64,000 nt of DNA. Origin: Dama dama. Lineage: Eukaryota > Chordata > Mammalia > Artiodactyla > Cervidae. Shown piece after piece: positions 30,150 to 40,975 of this stretch. Numbering within the stretch: the first letter of the stretch is position 1; every line of letters starts with the position of its first letter. Under the pieces are notes generated by a model. The model had not been told where the DNA came from and searched no databases. It was given only the letters and a program-made list of their open reading frames with translations. A program made the translations under genes and the position numbers. The stretch is taken from contig NC_083688.1 of the NCBI RefSeq assembly GCF_033118175.1, forward strand, positions 6,035,001 through 6,099,000, written 5' to 3'.

Positions 30150-31030
30150 CACAGTGCCACTGGGGGACCTTCAGGCCCACCTGGGGATTTTCCACAAGGC
30201 TTCCACTCGTAGCGGCAGTAGTGATGTCAGTGAAATCATGGAACACATTTTGTAGGAAAATTAATAAGGAACGGTTGGAGATGGAAACTATGAGCTCTTG
30301 GAAGCCAGGGAGGCGGGGTGGGGGTGGAGATGCGGGGTTGGTACTCAGAGGTTGCCAGACCCACCCGGCTGAGCTGCGGGGGCAAGGAGGGGGTCTTGCA
30401 GAAGGAAGGAAGTTGGGAACAGGGGCTGTGGAGAGTGACATGATCATAAAACACATGAGATGACATTGCCAGGAAGGCCAGAAGGGGACATCAGGGCCAG
30501 TCAGTGGAAGAGAGGGATGTGGCACCAAGGTCAGGAATGTCTTCCAAGCCCCTGGATCTTGGTCTCAGCTTCCCTGAGCCTCTGTGTCCTCACCTGTAAA
30601 ATGGGTATGAGGATTAAAGAAGGCCTAGGAACAATCCTGGCATCCTTGGGGCTCCATGAAGAGAAGCTGATATTCATCTCCTTTGTGGGTGGGAGTGGTG
30701 TGCTGCTCATCCCATCTGAGACTTTGCAAGCGCCCTGCACCCAGCAGGAGTTTGGTGAGTGTAGATAGAATGGCCGGAGTGACGGATTGGTGGGTGGACA
30801 GGCTTGATGGACAAAGGGATGAGTGAATGACTGCAGACCACACTCACTGGGCTCAGGCGCTGAAATCTGCATTATATGTTTTCCTTCTATCACCCGAAAG
30901 CCCTCACTCAGCTGCTGACATCTAGTACCCTTTTGATTGATTGTTTGTAATTCATTATAATTGGGCATATTATGTTACGTACTTAAGTTATGGTTCAATT
31001 CTATAATCCATTATAGTTCTTTAATTAAAG
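30150..31030. other. Intronic sequence, mixed
   Basis: A MIR-like trace (30565-30615) and an AT-rich stretch with taattcattataattg and tctttaattaaag (30945-31030). No exon recognised. Confidence 0.45.
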
Positions 31031-31039
31031 TCCACCATC

Positions 31040-31240
31040 TACCCAGTGCTTTTCTGTTTACAAAGCACACCCACACTCATCAACTGGCTGTCTCATCCTC
31101 ACAACAACCTGTCAGGCAGGTCCTCTTTTCCAGGAGAGGAAATCCAGGCTCTGAGAGGTTCGGTAACTTGTCAAACTTACCGACATACATACGGCTCATA
31201 ATTGGCAGGGCCAGAATTCAAACCCTGGGTCTTTTGTCTT
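31040..31240 (-). repeat. MIR-like SINE
   Basis: Reverse MIR: ctcatcctcacaacaacctg, 'gaggaaatccaggctctgag', ggccagaattcaaaccctgg. Confidence 0.75.
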
Positions 31241-31335
31241 CAGGGGCACTGCCGGCTGGAGTGGGTCACTCTGGGTGGGGCGTTTCGGATCACTTGGAGC
31301 CTAACATGAAGGTGTAAAGGAGGCACTGGGGGTTG

Positions 31336-31555
31336 TGATTTAGTCGTTCAATCATAGCCGACTGTTCACGACCCCATGGACTGCAGCACACCAGGCTTCC
31401 CTGTCCATCAACAACTCCCAGAGCTTGCTCAAACTCCTGTCCATCAAGTTGGTGATGCCATCCAACCATCTCATCCTCTGTTGCCCCCTTCTCCTCCTGC
31501 CCTCAACCTTTCCCAGCATCAGGGTCTTTTCCAGTGAGTCAGCTCTTCGCACCAG
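31336..31555 (-). mobile_element. BovB LINE 3' end
   Basis: About 220 bp of BovB terminus in antisense, coding on the minus strand for the MRWLDGITN-like tail segment. Strongly 5'-truncated. Confidence 0.92.
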
Positions 31556-32240
31556 GGGCAGGATCAATAAAAATAGGGTGAAGTCGGACATCAGAGGTCA
31601 GAAGCTGGGAGGGGGTGGGGCGGTGGGGACAGCTCAATGCCTGGTCCAGGGTGCAGTCTGGCTCCTCCTGAGGGCATGAGGGACCTGCATCCCAGGCAGA
31701 CAACCTCCACACTGCATTTGAGGTGCGTGCTGGTGGAGGGAAGAAGAGGGGGAATGATGAGAGGGTCGGCTGGGAGGCAAGGTCAGCAGCAGGCATCACA
31801 GGCCTTGGGGGACGGGTGGGCATGTCCAGATTCTCCTGGATGAAGTGCATGTGTGCCAGCATCACTGGTCCCTGCCCGTGTCCCCCCAGCAAGTGATTCA
31901 CTGCCCTGAAACTTGATTTCCTCCCCTGCAAAATGGAAGCTTCAATGGGAGAATGGAAGTTTTCATCCAGAGCCCTCCATGCAGAACTCAGGGCACCCTG
32001 GCTGGTCTTCCTGTCAGTTACCAGTCTTGTACCTCACCCCCACCACCTCCACCCCCACCATCCCCACCTCCACCTGAAAATATGTCCCCAGGCTCTCCCC
32101 AGACCGCAGTCCTGGACTGGAGGTTCAGAAATGGTCGTCACCACGTCTGTTTGTTCTTATTCATTTACTGAGGACCTGTTGAGCGCCAACCTTGAACCTG
32201 ACTCAGCGAAGATAGTAAAGCACAGTATCAATTACTCAAG
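31556..32240. other. Intronic sequence with C-rich CCACC run
   Basis: 32030-32085 is a cacc-rich run (polypyrimidine-like on the + strand). A MIR-like trace lies at 31900-31935. No exon recognised. Confidence 0.45.
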
Positions 32241-32242
32241 CT

Positions 32243-32463
32243 TGTCTGTGCTTCGTCGCTCAGTCGTGTCCAACTCTTTGGGACCGCGTGAACTGTGTAG
32301 CTCGCCAGGCTCCTCTATCCTGGGATTCTCCAGGCAAGAATACTGGAGCGGGTTGCCGTTTCCCATTCCCAGAGATCTTCCCCACCCAGGGATCAAACCC
32401 ACATCTCCTGTGTCTCCTGCATTGCAGGCAGGTTCTTTACCCACGGAGCCGCGGGGGAAGCCC
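32243..32463 (-). mobile_element. Bov-tA SINE
   Basis: Antisense copy: cgtcgctcagtcgtgtccaa at the left, acccagggatcaaacccaca and gcaggttctttacccacgga at the right. Confidence 0.93.
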
Positions 32464-32724
32464 CCATCTGGGAAACAGGTAAAGAGACTCTTGCAGTTCA
32501 CTGTGCTAAGTGCTATAACGCAGAAGGCCATGGAGGATCCTGTGGGAACAGGAGGGGGCAGTCCCTGATGCTGCCAGGGGGCCGTGACCCTATGCCCCTA
32601 CACACGGGTGATGCTGAAGGGCGGGGACAGGGAGCAAGTGGAGTGGAGCCAGCTGTACTTTTCACCTTGCCATGCCCTTTCTCCCCATCTCAGTCTCCTT
32701 GCAGCCTGTCGTGGTAGCCTCCTC

Positions 32725-32810
32725 ACGCCTACTTTACAAGTGAGGCCACTACGGCTCAGAGAGGTGAATGCACTTGCTCGAAATCACACAGCCGAGAAGC
32801 TGACTCTGCC
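32725..32810 (-). repeat. MIR-like SINE fragment
   Basis: 'acaagtgaggccactacggc' and gctcgaaatcacacagccga, reverse MIR core. Confidence 0.6.
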
Positions 32811-34065
32811 TCAGGGGCATCTGCTTCCACAATTACCAGGGAAGGGAGGGTGGGCCTGGGTGGGGCCCCAGGATCCTGGGAGGAAGCCTGAGATCCACGC
32901 GTAGCAGCTCAGAAACCATGTTCTCCAGGCCAGCCGGGGCCACTGGCATCTGTGGTTTACGAGGCGCGGGGCTAGCCTGAGATGTTTTGCTTCACAAATG
33001 CATGCTGGCTCATCTGGGGTAAGTTTGCGCCTTTATGACCATTCTTCAAAGGCCTGGCTCGGCTCTGTGCCCGTCACCATGGAGACGGCTCAGGGTGGCT
33101 GAGACCGGCCGGCCTCCGTGGCCACGCGTGAAGGCTGCCCGGTGCTGGGGTGGGTGCCATGCCGGGTCGGGGGGTGGCAGTAGGCACCCACGGAGGCCTT
33201 TCCTGAGGAGATGCTTGTTGAGGGCAGGGCTTCAAATCCACCTCCCACGGAATGTGAAGTGGTCGAGGCCACTTCACTGTGGCAGGAGCGCCTGTCTCCC
33301 CCGCCCGCCCCCTCCCCACCGAGGCATTGCTTTTGCCCAGCCCACCCCCGTTGGAATCTGCACAGGCTAAAGCTGAGTGCTGGGAGGGCTGGATCTGAAT
33401 CCCAGGGATTGGCTGGCTGCACACCCATAGCCCCCTAAAACTCACATGGAAATCCCATTCTGTACATGGCACGAGGGCCAGAGAGAAGCAATTTGCCCAA
33501 GGTCACCAGCAAGGCAGGGGCAACTGGAGCCAGGCTGCCGCCTCCTCTGAGCCCAGGGCTCCTGGGCTGCCAGACCCAGGGAGTGGCAGGGCCCCCCACT
33601 GCAGGCCGAGGCTGGACGTGGCCAGCCCGAATCTGGAGGCGGGCTCGCTGGCTGGGAAGGCGGCCTGAGCCCTTCCTTGGCCCCGGGCCTTCCTTGGCTC
33701 TCTGCTTTGGTCCAAGTCTCAGGGGCTGCTCGAAGATTCCAAAGGCATTTGAACATTTTGGAAGCAATTTGTCAGTCCTGGAAGCTGTTTGGAAGCTCCA
33801 AAAACTATTTTAAAGGTTCCCAGAACATGTTGCATTTGCAAAGGCTGTTGTGCGTGGTTTCCAGAGAAGTTTGAGGTCCCGGCTGACTGTCCCCCAAGGC
33901 AGTGTTGGGGTCTGGGGAAGAAGCATGCTGAGAGCCCCAGGGAGCACCGGACACGGAGCTCCTGGCAACGGGAGCTCCCAGCTTTCTCCCCAAGGACTCG
34001 GCCTGGGGAGCCGCCAAGACCGTCAGGACATCTGCTGTTCTGTGGAGCAGAAGGTGTGTGGGTGC
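32811..34065. other. Intronic sequence, unique-looking
   Basis: Repeat-poor. Around 33730-33830 short phrases such as tttggaag recur irregularly. GC-rich parts give long open frames on both strands without known domains. Confidence 0.45.
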
Positions 34066-34074
34066 TGGCAGCAG

Positions 34075-34260
34075 GGGGACAGAGTTTGGATCCCAGCTTT
34101 ACCACTCACAGGCTGTGTGACCTGAGGCCCGTTGCTTAACCTCCCTGGGCCTCCTTTTCTGCCATCTTCTGCATGCCAGATTGTCCCCCTTCCCATCTCA
34201 TCTCAGGCATTTGCAGGATTAAGTCAGAGAACACCCCGCTCCAGGGCTGGTTAACACTTT
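34075..34260 (+). repeat. MIR-like SINE
   Basis: 'agagtttggatcccagcttt', aggctgtgtgacctgaggcc and ggattaagtcagagaaca follow sense MIR order. Confidence 0.75.
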
Positions 34261-34479
34261 CCTGACTGCTTCTGGGTATGGATTTGGGGGATGAGGGGAG
34301 GTCTGTATCCAGGGTGCAGTAATTGGTCTGCCAGTCCTGCTCAGACCAGACCACCCTGACCCTGAGGCCCAGCCGTGCCGTATCCACTCCTGGAGGAGCA
34401 GCCATAGGCAGAAGGCCCTGGTTGACCAGAACGCCCATTCCTGCCCAGGCCCCCATGGAGGGTTCTCTCTGGTCAAAGA

Positions 34480-34760
34480 CCTGTCCTGCCATTGCCTTTT
34501 CCACACGTCACTGGCGCCCTTGGCATTTTCCCTCTCTCTTCTTTATCACTGGCCCAACTACCCTGTCCCCGCCCATCTGTGTATATCCCAGATTTGCTAT
34601 TTGCTCTGCCCAGAATGTCCGTTCACACACACACACATCACAGCCTTCCTGGACTCCCTCAGCTCCTTCTCTAGCCCCCATTGCCTTTTTCATGTCAGTG
34701 GCCAGAGGGGTACAGTCAGGGTCTGTCACCTCCTGGGCTAAAACTCTTGCTACCCCAGTG
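34480..34760 (+). repeat. L2-like LINE fragment with short (AC)n
   Basis: ttgctctgcccagaatgtcc and the following 'cttcctggactccctcagct' match L2 3' order. A short acacacac run (34625-34638) interrupts it. Confidence 0.5.
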
Positions 34761-34839
34761 ATGCCCCACAGACTCCCCACAATTCTTGCTACCCCAGAGA
34801 CTCCTCACTGTGTGGACTAGGCGTGGGGTGAGGAATCAG

Positions 34840-35060
34840 ACCCCAGGCTTGGCTAAAGCCTCTGCCCCACAGTGTGGCCTGGGGCAGGCTTGCGGCTGAG
34901 CCCTCTGAACCTCAGTTTCCCCCTCCATAAAATGGGAATGGTAAGTCATGCTCTGCCTAACTCCCTCCTTATTGTGGGGGTTAAATGAGACAATGCGTGG
35001 GAGCAAGGTATAGAAACTCTTAAAGTAATGGGCCTGAGGGTGGCTGAGTGATTTGCCTAA
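34840..35060 (+). repeat. MIR-like SINE
   Basis: Sense MIR: 'tgaacctcagtttccccctc', cataaaatgggaatgg, 'gttaaatgagacaatgcgtg'. Confidence 0.7.
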
Positions 35061-35090
35061 GGTCATCCTGGGGAGTTTAGGGGCCAAACC

Positions 35091-35104
35091 AGGACCTTAA
35101 TCTT
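35091..35104. repeat. Left target-site duplication of a CHR SINE
   Basis: aggaccttaatctt here is repeated exactly at 35461-35474, on the other side of the antisense CHR element. Confidence 0.93.
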
Positions 35105-35460
35105 AATTTCATTTATTTATTTATCTCTGGCCGTGCTGGGTCTTCGTTGCTGCGTGGGTTTTTCTCTAGTTGCGGCGAGCAGGGGCCACTCTCTAGTTGT
35201 GGTGCAAGGGCTTCTTGCTGCGGTGGCATCTCTTGTTGCGGAGCACGGGCTGTAAGGTGCCAGGGCTTCAGCAGTTGTGGCCGGAGGAGGGGGGCTCAGT
35301 AGTTGCGGCTCCTGGGGCTCTAAAGTGCAGACTCGGAGGCTGTGATACGCGGGCTTAGTTGCTCCAAGGCATGAAGAATCTTTCCCGATCAGGGATGGAA
35401 CCCGTGTCTCCTGCGTCAGCAAGCAGATTCTTTACCACTGAGCCCCCCAGGGAAGCCCCC
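35105..35460 (-). mobile_element. CHR-type SINE with perfect 14-bp target-site duplication
   Basis: A full-length antisense copy of about 350 bp: atttatttatttatc tail, 'tctggccgtgctgggtcttc', tgttgcggagcacgggct, 'gatcagggatggaacccgtg', and the head reading ccccccagggaagcccc. The exact flanking duplications (35091-35104, 35461-35474) fix the boundaries. Confidence 0.95.
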
Positions 35461-35474
35461 AGGACCTTAATCTT

Positions 35475-35870
35475 GATCCAAGGCTCCGACGAGAGCCCTG
35501 ATGGAGACTTCCTCCCCATGGAACCCCAGGCCATCCTGGGGGCCCCTCTGAGAAGTTTTACTTTTCTGCAACTCCCTGACCCACTTGCAGAGCTGCGGGC
35601 AGACGGGCTGGCTCCCAGCTGAGATGACCCACCAGCAGCCAACTGATGTGCTAAATGCATCATGCTTTCCTGGGAGACGGGAAGATCGATACTGCGGCGG
35701 ACCGGCAGCTTCGCTCAAAGCCACGGCCGACCCCCGCGGGTGACAACGGGCCAAGAATAAATATAACCAGGCCTGCTCCCTCTGTAGGGTCAGTCCAGGC
35801 CAGACGAGAATGATGTGGGTTTTGATGTGGCCACCTGTGGCATCATCGTCATCATATCATCATGCCAAGC
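35475..35870. other. Intronic sequence, unique-looking
   Basis: No repeat or exon recognised; moderately CpG-containing around 35690-35745. Confidence 0.5.
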
Positions 35871-35874
35871 AACA

Positions 35875-36065
35875 TCCATGTGCCAGGCTCTGTTTAAGTA
35901 TTTCCAGCGTGTGAGCTCACCGGATCCTCCCTGCCACCCTATAAGGCAGGTTCTGATAATATCCCCATTTTATAGATGAAATGTGGCGGAGAGAGGTTTA
36001 GTGACTCGCCCAGGGCCACAGAGCTAGAAAACAGTCCACCAGGATCAGAATCCACCCCTGCCTGA
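35875..36065 (-). repeat. MIR-like SINE
   Basis: 'tgccaggctctgtttaagta', 'atccccattttatagatgaa', 'gcccagggccacagagctag': reverse MIR. Confidence 0.75.
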
Positions 36066-36624
36066 CTGAGAGCCTGTGCTTCCGCGAGAACATTCTGTGG
36101 CTTTTTCGGTCGCACAGAACACTCTGTGGGCACTCACAACCACAGGCTCTTTGCCTTTCAGAATGCCCACTTGGGACCCCCTTCCCAGCTCCCTCTGTGC
36201 CTTAGGCAATGGGGCCTTGAGCCGCATTTTCAATGCTTGGCATGTTCTTTGCCAGGCGGGCGCTCCTGGATAGGTTAGGGGAGGCCCCAACCCAGCAGGT
36301 ACCCATGTTCAGCCTTATTCTGCCAGAGCTCAAAGCAGGCAGGTCTAAGGTGCCCTGCGGTCACTCTGGACAGGAGAGACCTCTCTGGCTGACTTGGATT
36401 CTCAGGGGCCTGGAGTGGTCCCGGCCTCACTCCCCATTGGCCAGAGACGGAACGTCCATAGCCAAGGATGGGCCAGCCTGAGGTTTGGCCAGCTCCATAC
36501 GTCACAGGCGAAGCAAGAGAAGCCCCAGCCCCAGATGGGGTTAAGCTAGGAGGTGGGACAGATACTCAGGACATGAGGTGTGGAGCTGCAAAGTAGGCCC
36601 AGCTCTGTGATCTTCTCCCTAAAC

Positions 36625-36745
36625 GGTAGTTCGAGTGGTAGGAAATGTGTGGGCCTTGGGGTTAAATTCAGCGTGTTGCCTCCTTGCTGTGTGATGTTGG
36701 ACAAGAAACCGAACCTCTCTGAGCCTCAGTCTGTCACCTCTCTTC
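36625..36745 (+). repeat. MIR-like SINE fragment
   Basis: 'ttgctgtgtgatgttggaca' then ctctctgagcctcagtctgt, sense MIR. Confidence 0.65.
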
Positions 36746-36849
36746 CACTTGTCTCCAGGCCAGCCGATCCATCTACACTCAGGATCCTTGCGCACATCTG
36801 TTTCTTCCCTGAGGCCCAGTGCGCCTGGCCGGTCCCCCACGGCCCCTCT

Positions 36850-37395
36850 CCCTCAGGCCCTCCCCCGAGTCCTCCTCCAGCCCTCCTGCACCCTCACACC
36901 TTCCAGGCTGTCAGACACTGAACCCTGTCCATTTCCTCTCTAAATATCTGAGTGGTCACTTCCCCTTCTGGCCTCACAACCTCCCTGCCCTGATCCAGGC
37001 CTTCTTTCTCCTGAATTTATGCAGCAGTCTCCTCACTGCCCCCTGCCATGCCCTGCCCGTCAACCCATTCCCCTGTGGCAGTTCCAGAACCACGCCTCTG
37101 AAAGGGGAATCTGGTCATGTTGTGACGGCCTGAGACGCATCCTGATTGCACACAGGACAAACCTTCGCCTCCTTCCCATCCTCCAAAGCAGGCACCCCCG
37201 ACCCCCCTTCTTCCAGTCATACTGGATGGATGCACTTAGATCCACCTCTAAGCCTCTGCACACATTATTCTCTTAGCCTAGAATCCCCTTCTCTCTTCAC
37301 CCTCCCCCTCACCCTTTGTTTCACACCCATCTGGCCTTCAGGTCTCGGTTTTGACAGCCCTCCTTCCATGAATCCTTCGTCGCCACCACGCGCCA
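36850..37395 (+). repeat. L2-like LINE
   Basis: About 550 bp of pyrimidine-rich L2 3' region, ending with 'ttcaggtctcggttttgaca', then gccctccttccatgaatcc. Non-coding. Confidence 0.55.
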
Positions 37396-37469
37396 GGATG
37401 GGGAGGTGGTCACCCTGAGGGCCCACACCCCAGTCAGAGCAGCTTCCCCTCTGAACTGTCATCATATAT

Positions 37470-37637
37470 TTTTTTTTCTGTGCTGAGTCTTCCTTGCAGG
37501 CGCAGGCTTCCCTAGGTGCAGAGCAGGCTTAGTTGCCCTGCAGCATGTGGGATCTTAGTTCCCTGACCAAGGATTGAACCTGTGTCTCCTGCATTGGAAG
37601 GCTGATTCTTAACCACTGGACCACCAGGGAAGTCCTG
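37470..37637 (-). mobile_element. CHR-type SINE fragment
   Basis: 'atgtgggatcttagttccct', 'gaccaaggattgaacctgtg' and 'accactggaccaccagggaa' mark an antisense CHR head; the middle is shortened. Confidence 0.88.
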
Positions 37638-37639
37638 TT

Positions 37640-38370
37640 GTTGTCTATTTACATGTCTCCCTGCCCACTAGACAGGGGTCCCCATCTCCAGGCTGAGAGT
37701 TGGCCCTATAGTAAGTGAGAGCAAGTATTCCCACACCCGCACCCCAGGCCCTCCTGTCCAAGGTAACCTCACTTCCCAGATCACTGGGCAGCCTGCCAGT
37801 ATGTAGCCCCAGCTTCCCCAGGACCGCACTGTGAGCCTTCAGCCCAACACCTTCTCCTCTCTGTGCCTCAGCTGCCAAGATCTATAAAAGGGCAAGTCTG
37901 AACTAGATGGCGTCTCAAGGGCCAGCTAGCTCTACAGTTCCACAGCTTGGACACCCAGCAGAGGACCCCTCTTGGCCGATCTCTGTGCCTCTTGATTCTG
38001 TCTCGAAAGTCCGTCTCCAGTCACCAGCTCTTGCAAGCTGTTTGGGCCTCTCGATGACATTTTCTCTCCCTCTCTGCCCCCAGGCTTCCTGTGAGGACTG
38101 AGGCCTCCTTTATGCAACTCCAGATCCAGGTCGAAGGGCAGGCCTGGAAGCCACCCCAGCCCCTTACCCATCCTCCCGCCATGGGACCGGCCATCTGCAC
38201 AGCCCCAGTAGGGCCATTAACTCACCATGAGTCAAACGATGCTATAAATAAGTAACGGGGTGAGGGTCCCCAGGGGGTGCAACCCCAGCTGGCTGCCCTG
38301 TCTCTGGCCAGATCTGGGGTCTCGACCGCCCCAGGACGACTCAGCCTGACAGATCTTGAGGTGTCATCAC
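37640..38370. other. Intronic sequence, nothing specific seen
   Basis: No exon, RNA or clear repeat beyond a MIR trace near 37850-37890. Confidence 0.45.
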
Positions 38371-38374
38371 TGTT

Positions 38375-38560
38375 CCCCAGAGAGTGACGGGGAAATCACC
38401 AGGCCTCTCCGGCCCCCATTAGTGTCAGTAATTGCCAATCAATTTCCTGGGATCCTGGTGGGGAAAAGGCCCCTGGGTGTCTCTGGTGGGGAAGCCACCT
38501 CTAATGGCTTTTATTTGGATTGTTGCAAATTGATTGGGTTCTTTTAAATGGAGCTTTGGT
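38375..38560. promoter_or_regulatory. Candidate intronic regulatory element
   Basis: A repeat-free patch holds ccattagtgtcagtaattgc, caatcaattt, 'ctctaatggcttttatttgg' and gcaaattgattggg: several ATTA/ATTG cores and an inverted CCAAT pair in about 140 bp. Function inferred from texture. Confidence 0.3.
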
Positions 38561-38561
38561 G

Positions 38562-38600
38562 TTTTTTTTTGTTTTTTTTTTTTTTCTTTTTTTTCTCTTG
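38562..38600. repeat. Poly(T)-rich tract
   Basis: Interrupted T runs over about 39 bases. No flanking direct repeats were found. Confidence 0.85.
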
Positions 38601-38849
38601 TATCTTAACTAACCCCTCAAGGCTTGTTAGGCCAAAAGATGAGTGATGGTATGACTTTACTCCTCATAAGAACTGAGACCAGGTCTGGTCATACCCACAC
38701 CATTCATGTATCCTTCATTCAGCAGAAACTTCCTGAAGCCACGACCACAGCTCCCATTTCCTTGGTAGTCACCCCATCCCAGGTCCTTCCCAAGGTTCCC
38801 AGATTGAAATCTTACAGTCACCCTCATGCGATTTGTATCACCATGTCAA

Positions 38850-38990
38850 AGGAAAGGTGAGAAAGGAGGCAGGCTCGAAAACATGGCAAGACTTGGCTAA
38901 AGGCACACAGCCAATAAATGGTGACGTTAAGATCTGAACCTAACTCTTTCTGGCATCAAAGCTTGGGTTTCCCTATTCTTACATGTACCT
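38850..38990 (-). repeat. MIR-like SINE fragment
   Basis: gctaaaggcacacagccaat followed by aagatctgaacctaactc, reverse MIR. Confidence 0.6.
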
Positions 38991-39119
38991 TTCAAAGTGT
39001 TACATGTAAAGTGATGGTGATCCCCCTAAAAGCTATAGCACTACAGGAATTACAGCTTTCATGGGACTCCTAGGGATTAGCTGATAATAACAGTGGCATC
39101 AATAATGGCAACAACAAGG

Positions 39120-39345
39120 GCTTGTTTACTGAGCTCTTAATTATGAAACAGAGGCAATGCCAATAGCTTTACAACTATATTTCCTCCTTAGAACAACGCT
39201 GGGAAGTATATATTATTATAGCCATATCACAGGTAGGGAAACTGAACCTCAGAGGTCAAGTGACTTATATAAGATCACTCAGATTGTTAGTGGTAAAACT
39301 AGGATTCAAACCGGGTGTTTTAATCCATGGCATGCCTGTTTAACC
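39120..39345 (-). repeat. MIR-like SINE
   Basis: 'actgaacctcagaggtcaag', aagatcactcagattg and 'actaggattcaaaccgggtg' in reverse MIR order. Confidence 0.75.
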
Positions 39346-39648
39346 AACTGTTTCAGTTTGGATTAAGAGTGACAGAAAACCAAATAAAAATGACTTAAAC
39401 AACATAGGACTTTATTCCTCTCTCAACTAAATGAAGTCCAGAGTAGTTCAAGGCTGCTATGGCAGCTCCATGATCACCAAGGTCCTAGGCACTTTCTGTC
39501 TTGATCTCATGATCTAATTTGGCTGCAAGAGCTCCAGCCATCACATCCGCATTCCAGCCAACTGGGAAAAGGAAAGAATAAAAACAGATATGCACATTTC
39601 TTTTAAGGACACTTCCCAGAAATTGTTCCTACCATTTTTTCCAATATC

Positions 39649-39660
39649 CACTGTTGTTAT
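39649..39660. repeat. Left target-site duplication of composite SINE
   Basis: cactgttgttat is repeated exactly at 39973-39984. The right copy lies within the 3' terminus of a BovB. Confidence 0.9.
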
Positions 39661-39972
39661 TGGGGCTTCCTTCATAGCTCAGTTGGTAAAGAATCCACCT
39701 GCAATGAAGGAGACCCTGGTTTGATTCCTGGGTTGGGAAGATCTGCTGGAAAGGGGATAGGCTACCCACTCCAGTATTCTTGGGCTTCCCTTGTGGCTCA
39801 GCTGGTGAAGAATATACCTGCAATGTGGGAGACCTAGGTTCGATCCCTGGGTTGGGAAGATCCCCTGAAGAAGGGAAAAGCTACCCACTCCAGTATTCTG
39901 GCCTGGAGAATTCCATGGACTACAGTCCATGGGGTCACAAAGAGTCGGACACAACTAAGTGACTTTCACTTT
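39661..39972 (+). mobile_element. Composite (dimeric) Bov-tA SINE, copy 1
   Basis: Two Bov-tA heads in tandem. The first unit starts ggggcttccttcatagctca and is cut after actccagtattctt. A second full unit then begins gggcttcccttgtggctcag and runs to ttcactttcact. The flanking 12-bp duplication shows that the pair inserted as one piece. The same internal junction occurs at 43669-43977 and 49906-50200. Confidence 0.9.
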
Positions 39973-40388
39973 CACTGTTGTTATTTGGTCACTAAGCCAT
40001 GTCTCATTCTTTGCAACCCCATGAACTGTAGCACACCAGGCTTCTCTGTCCTCTTCTACCTTCCGGAGTTTGCTCAGATTCATGTCCACTGAGTCAGTGA
40101 AGCTATCCAACCATCTTATCCTCTGACCCCCCTTTCTCCTCTTGCCCTCAGTCTTTCTCATCATCAGGATCTTTTTCCAATGAGTTGGCTCTTTGCATCA
40201 AATGGCTAAAGTGTTGGAGCTTCAGCTTTAGCAAGTCTGCCCAATGAATATTTAGGGTTGATTTCCTTTACAATTGTCTGGTTTGATCTCCAGGGGATTC
40301 TCTAGAGTCTCCTTCAGCACCACAGTTTGAAAACATTAATTCTTCAACATTCAGGCTTCTTTATGGTGCAACTCTCATTGCAACATCT
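39973..40388 (-). mobile_element. BovB LINE 3' end, interrupted at its terminus by a SINE
   Basis: Antisense BovB beginning ttgttatttggtcactaagc and ending near 'ttatggtgcaactctcattg'. More diverged than the other copies. Its outermost bases are split off by the composite SINE. Confidence 0.9.
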
Positions 40389-40780
40389 CACTGGCCAGAA
40401 CTAAATCACATGGAACAGTCCATCTGCAGGACAGGAAGAAAATGTAGACTTGATTCCAAGAGGCCATGTGTCCAACTAAAAATCAGGGACTGTTATTAAG
40501 AAATGAGGGGATATCACACATTGGGACAATCATTGGTTACTTCCATTAGCATCACTCTAAACTGCCCCCTAAATATATAGATAGATGGATGGACTTTAAG
40601 GAGGTTTGTAAACTCACTAAGATTGTCCACAACATGTTTTCTTTGTGTACATAGGTGCATTTGGAGGAATAACAGTAAAAACTTTCATCAGGTTTTTTTG
40701 AGGATCCCTGCTCTAGACTGTGATGCTCTTATAGTTAAAAACTGTCTGTCACTGTATCTTTGTAATCAGCAGGCAATACA
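40389..40780. other. AT-rich intronic sequence
   Basis: No gene or named element recognised. Confidence 0.5.
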
Positions 40781-40784
40781 ATAA

Positions 40785-40975
40785 ATATTAATTGAATGAA
40801 ATGTTGGATGAATAATTCGATGGATGACCTTAGGCAAGTAGCTTCACCTTTTTTGATCCTGATTTTCTCATCCGTAAAATGGGGATAAGTAGAGATTCCA
40901 CTCAGCTTTTCCTCATTTCTGTATTTCTCCTCTACCCTAGTACTCAGCACAGTGTCTGACACATAGGAGGTGTTC
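40785..40975 (+). repeat. MIR-like SINE
   Basis: 'aggcaagtagcttcaccttt', tctcatccgtaaaatgggga and agtgtctgacacatagg in sense MIR order; it merges into the GGAT array. Confidence 0.65.

Noticed and set aside
39841..39860. tRNA-like B box and similar motifs in many SINEs as tRNA genes
   Set aside because: The motif lies inside Bov-tA or CHR SINE heads, which are tRNA-derived. No complete cloverleaf or isolated tRNA gene is seen.
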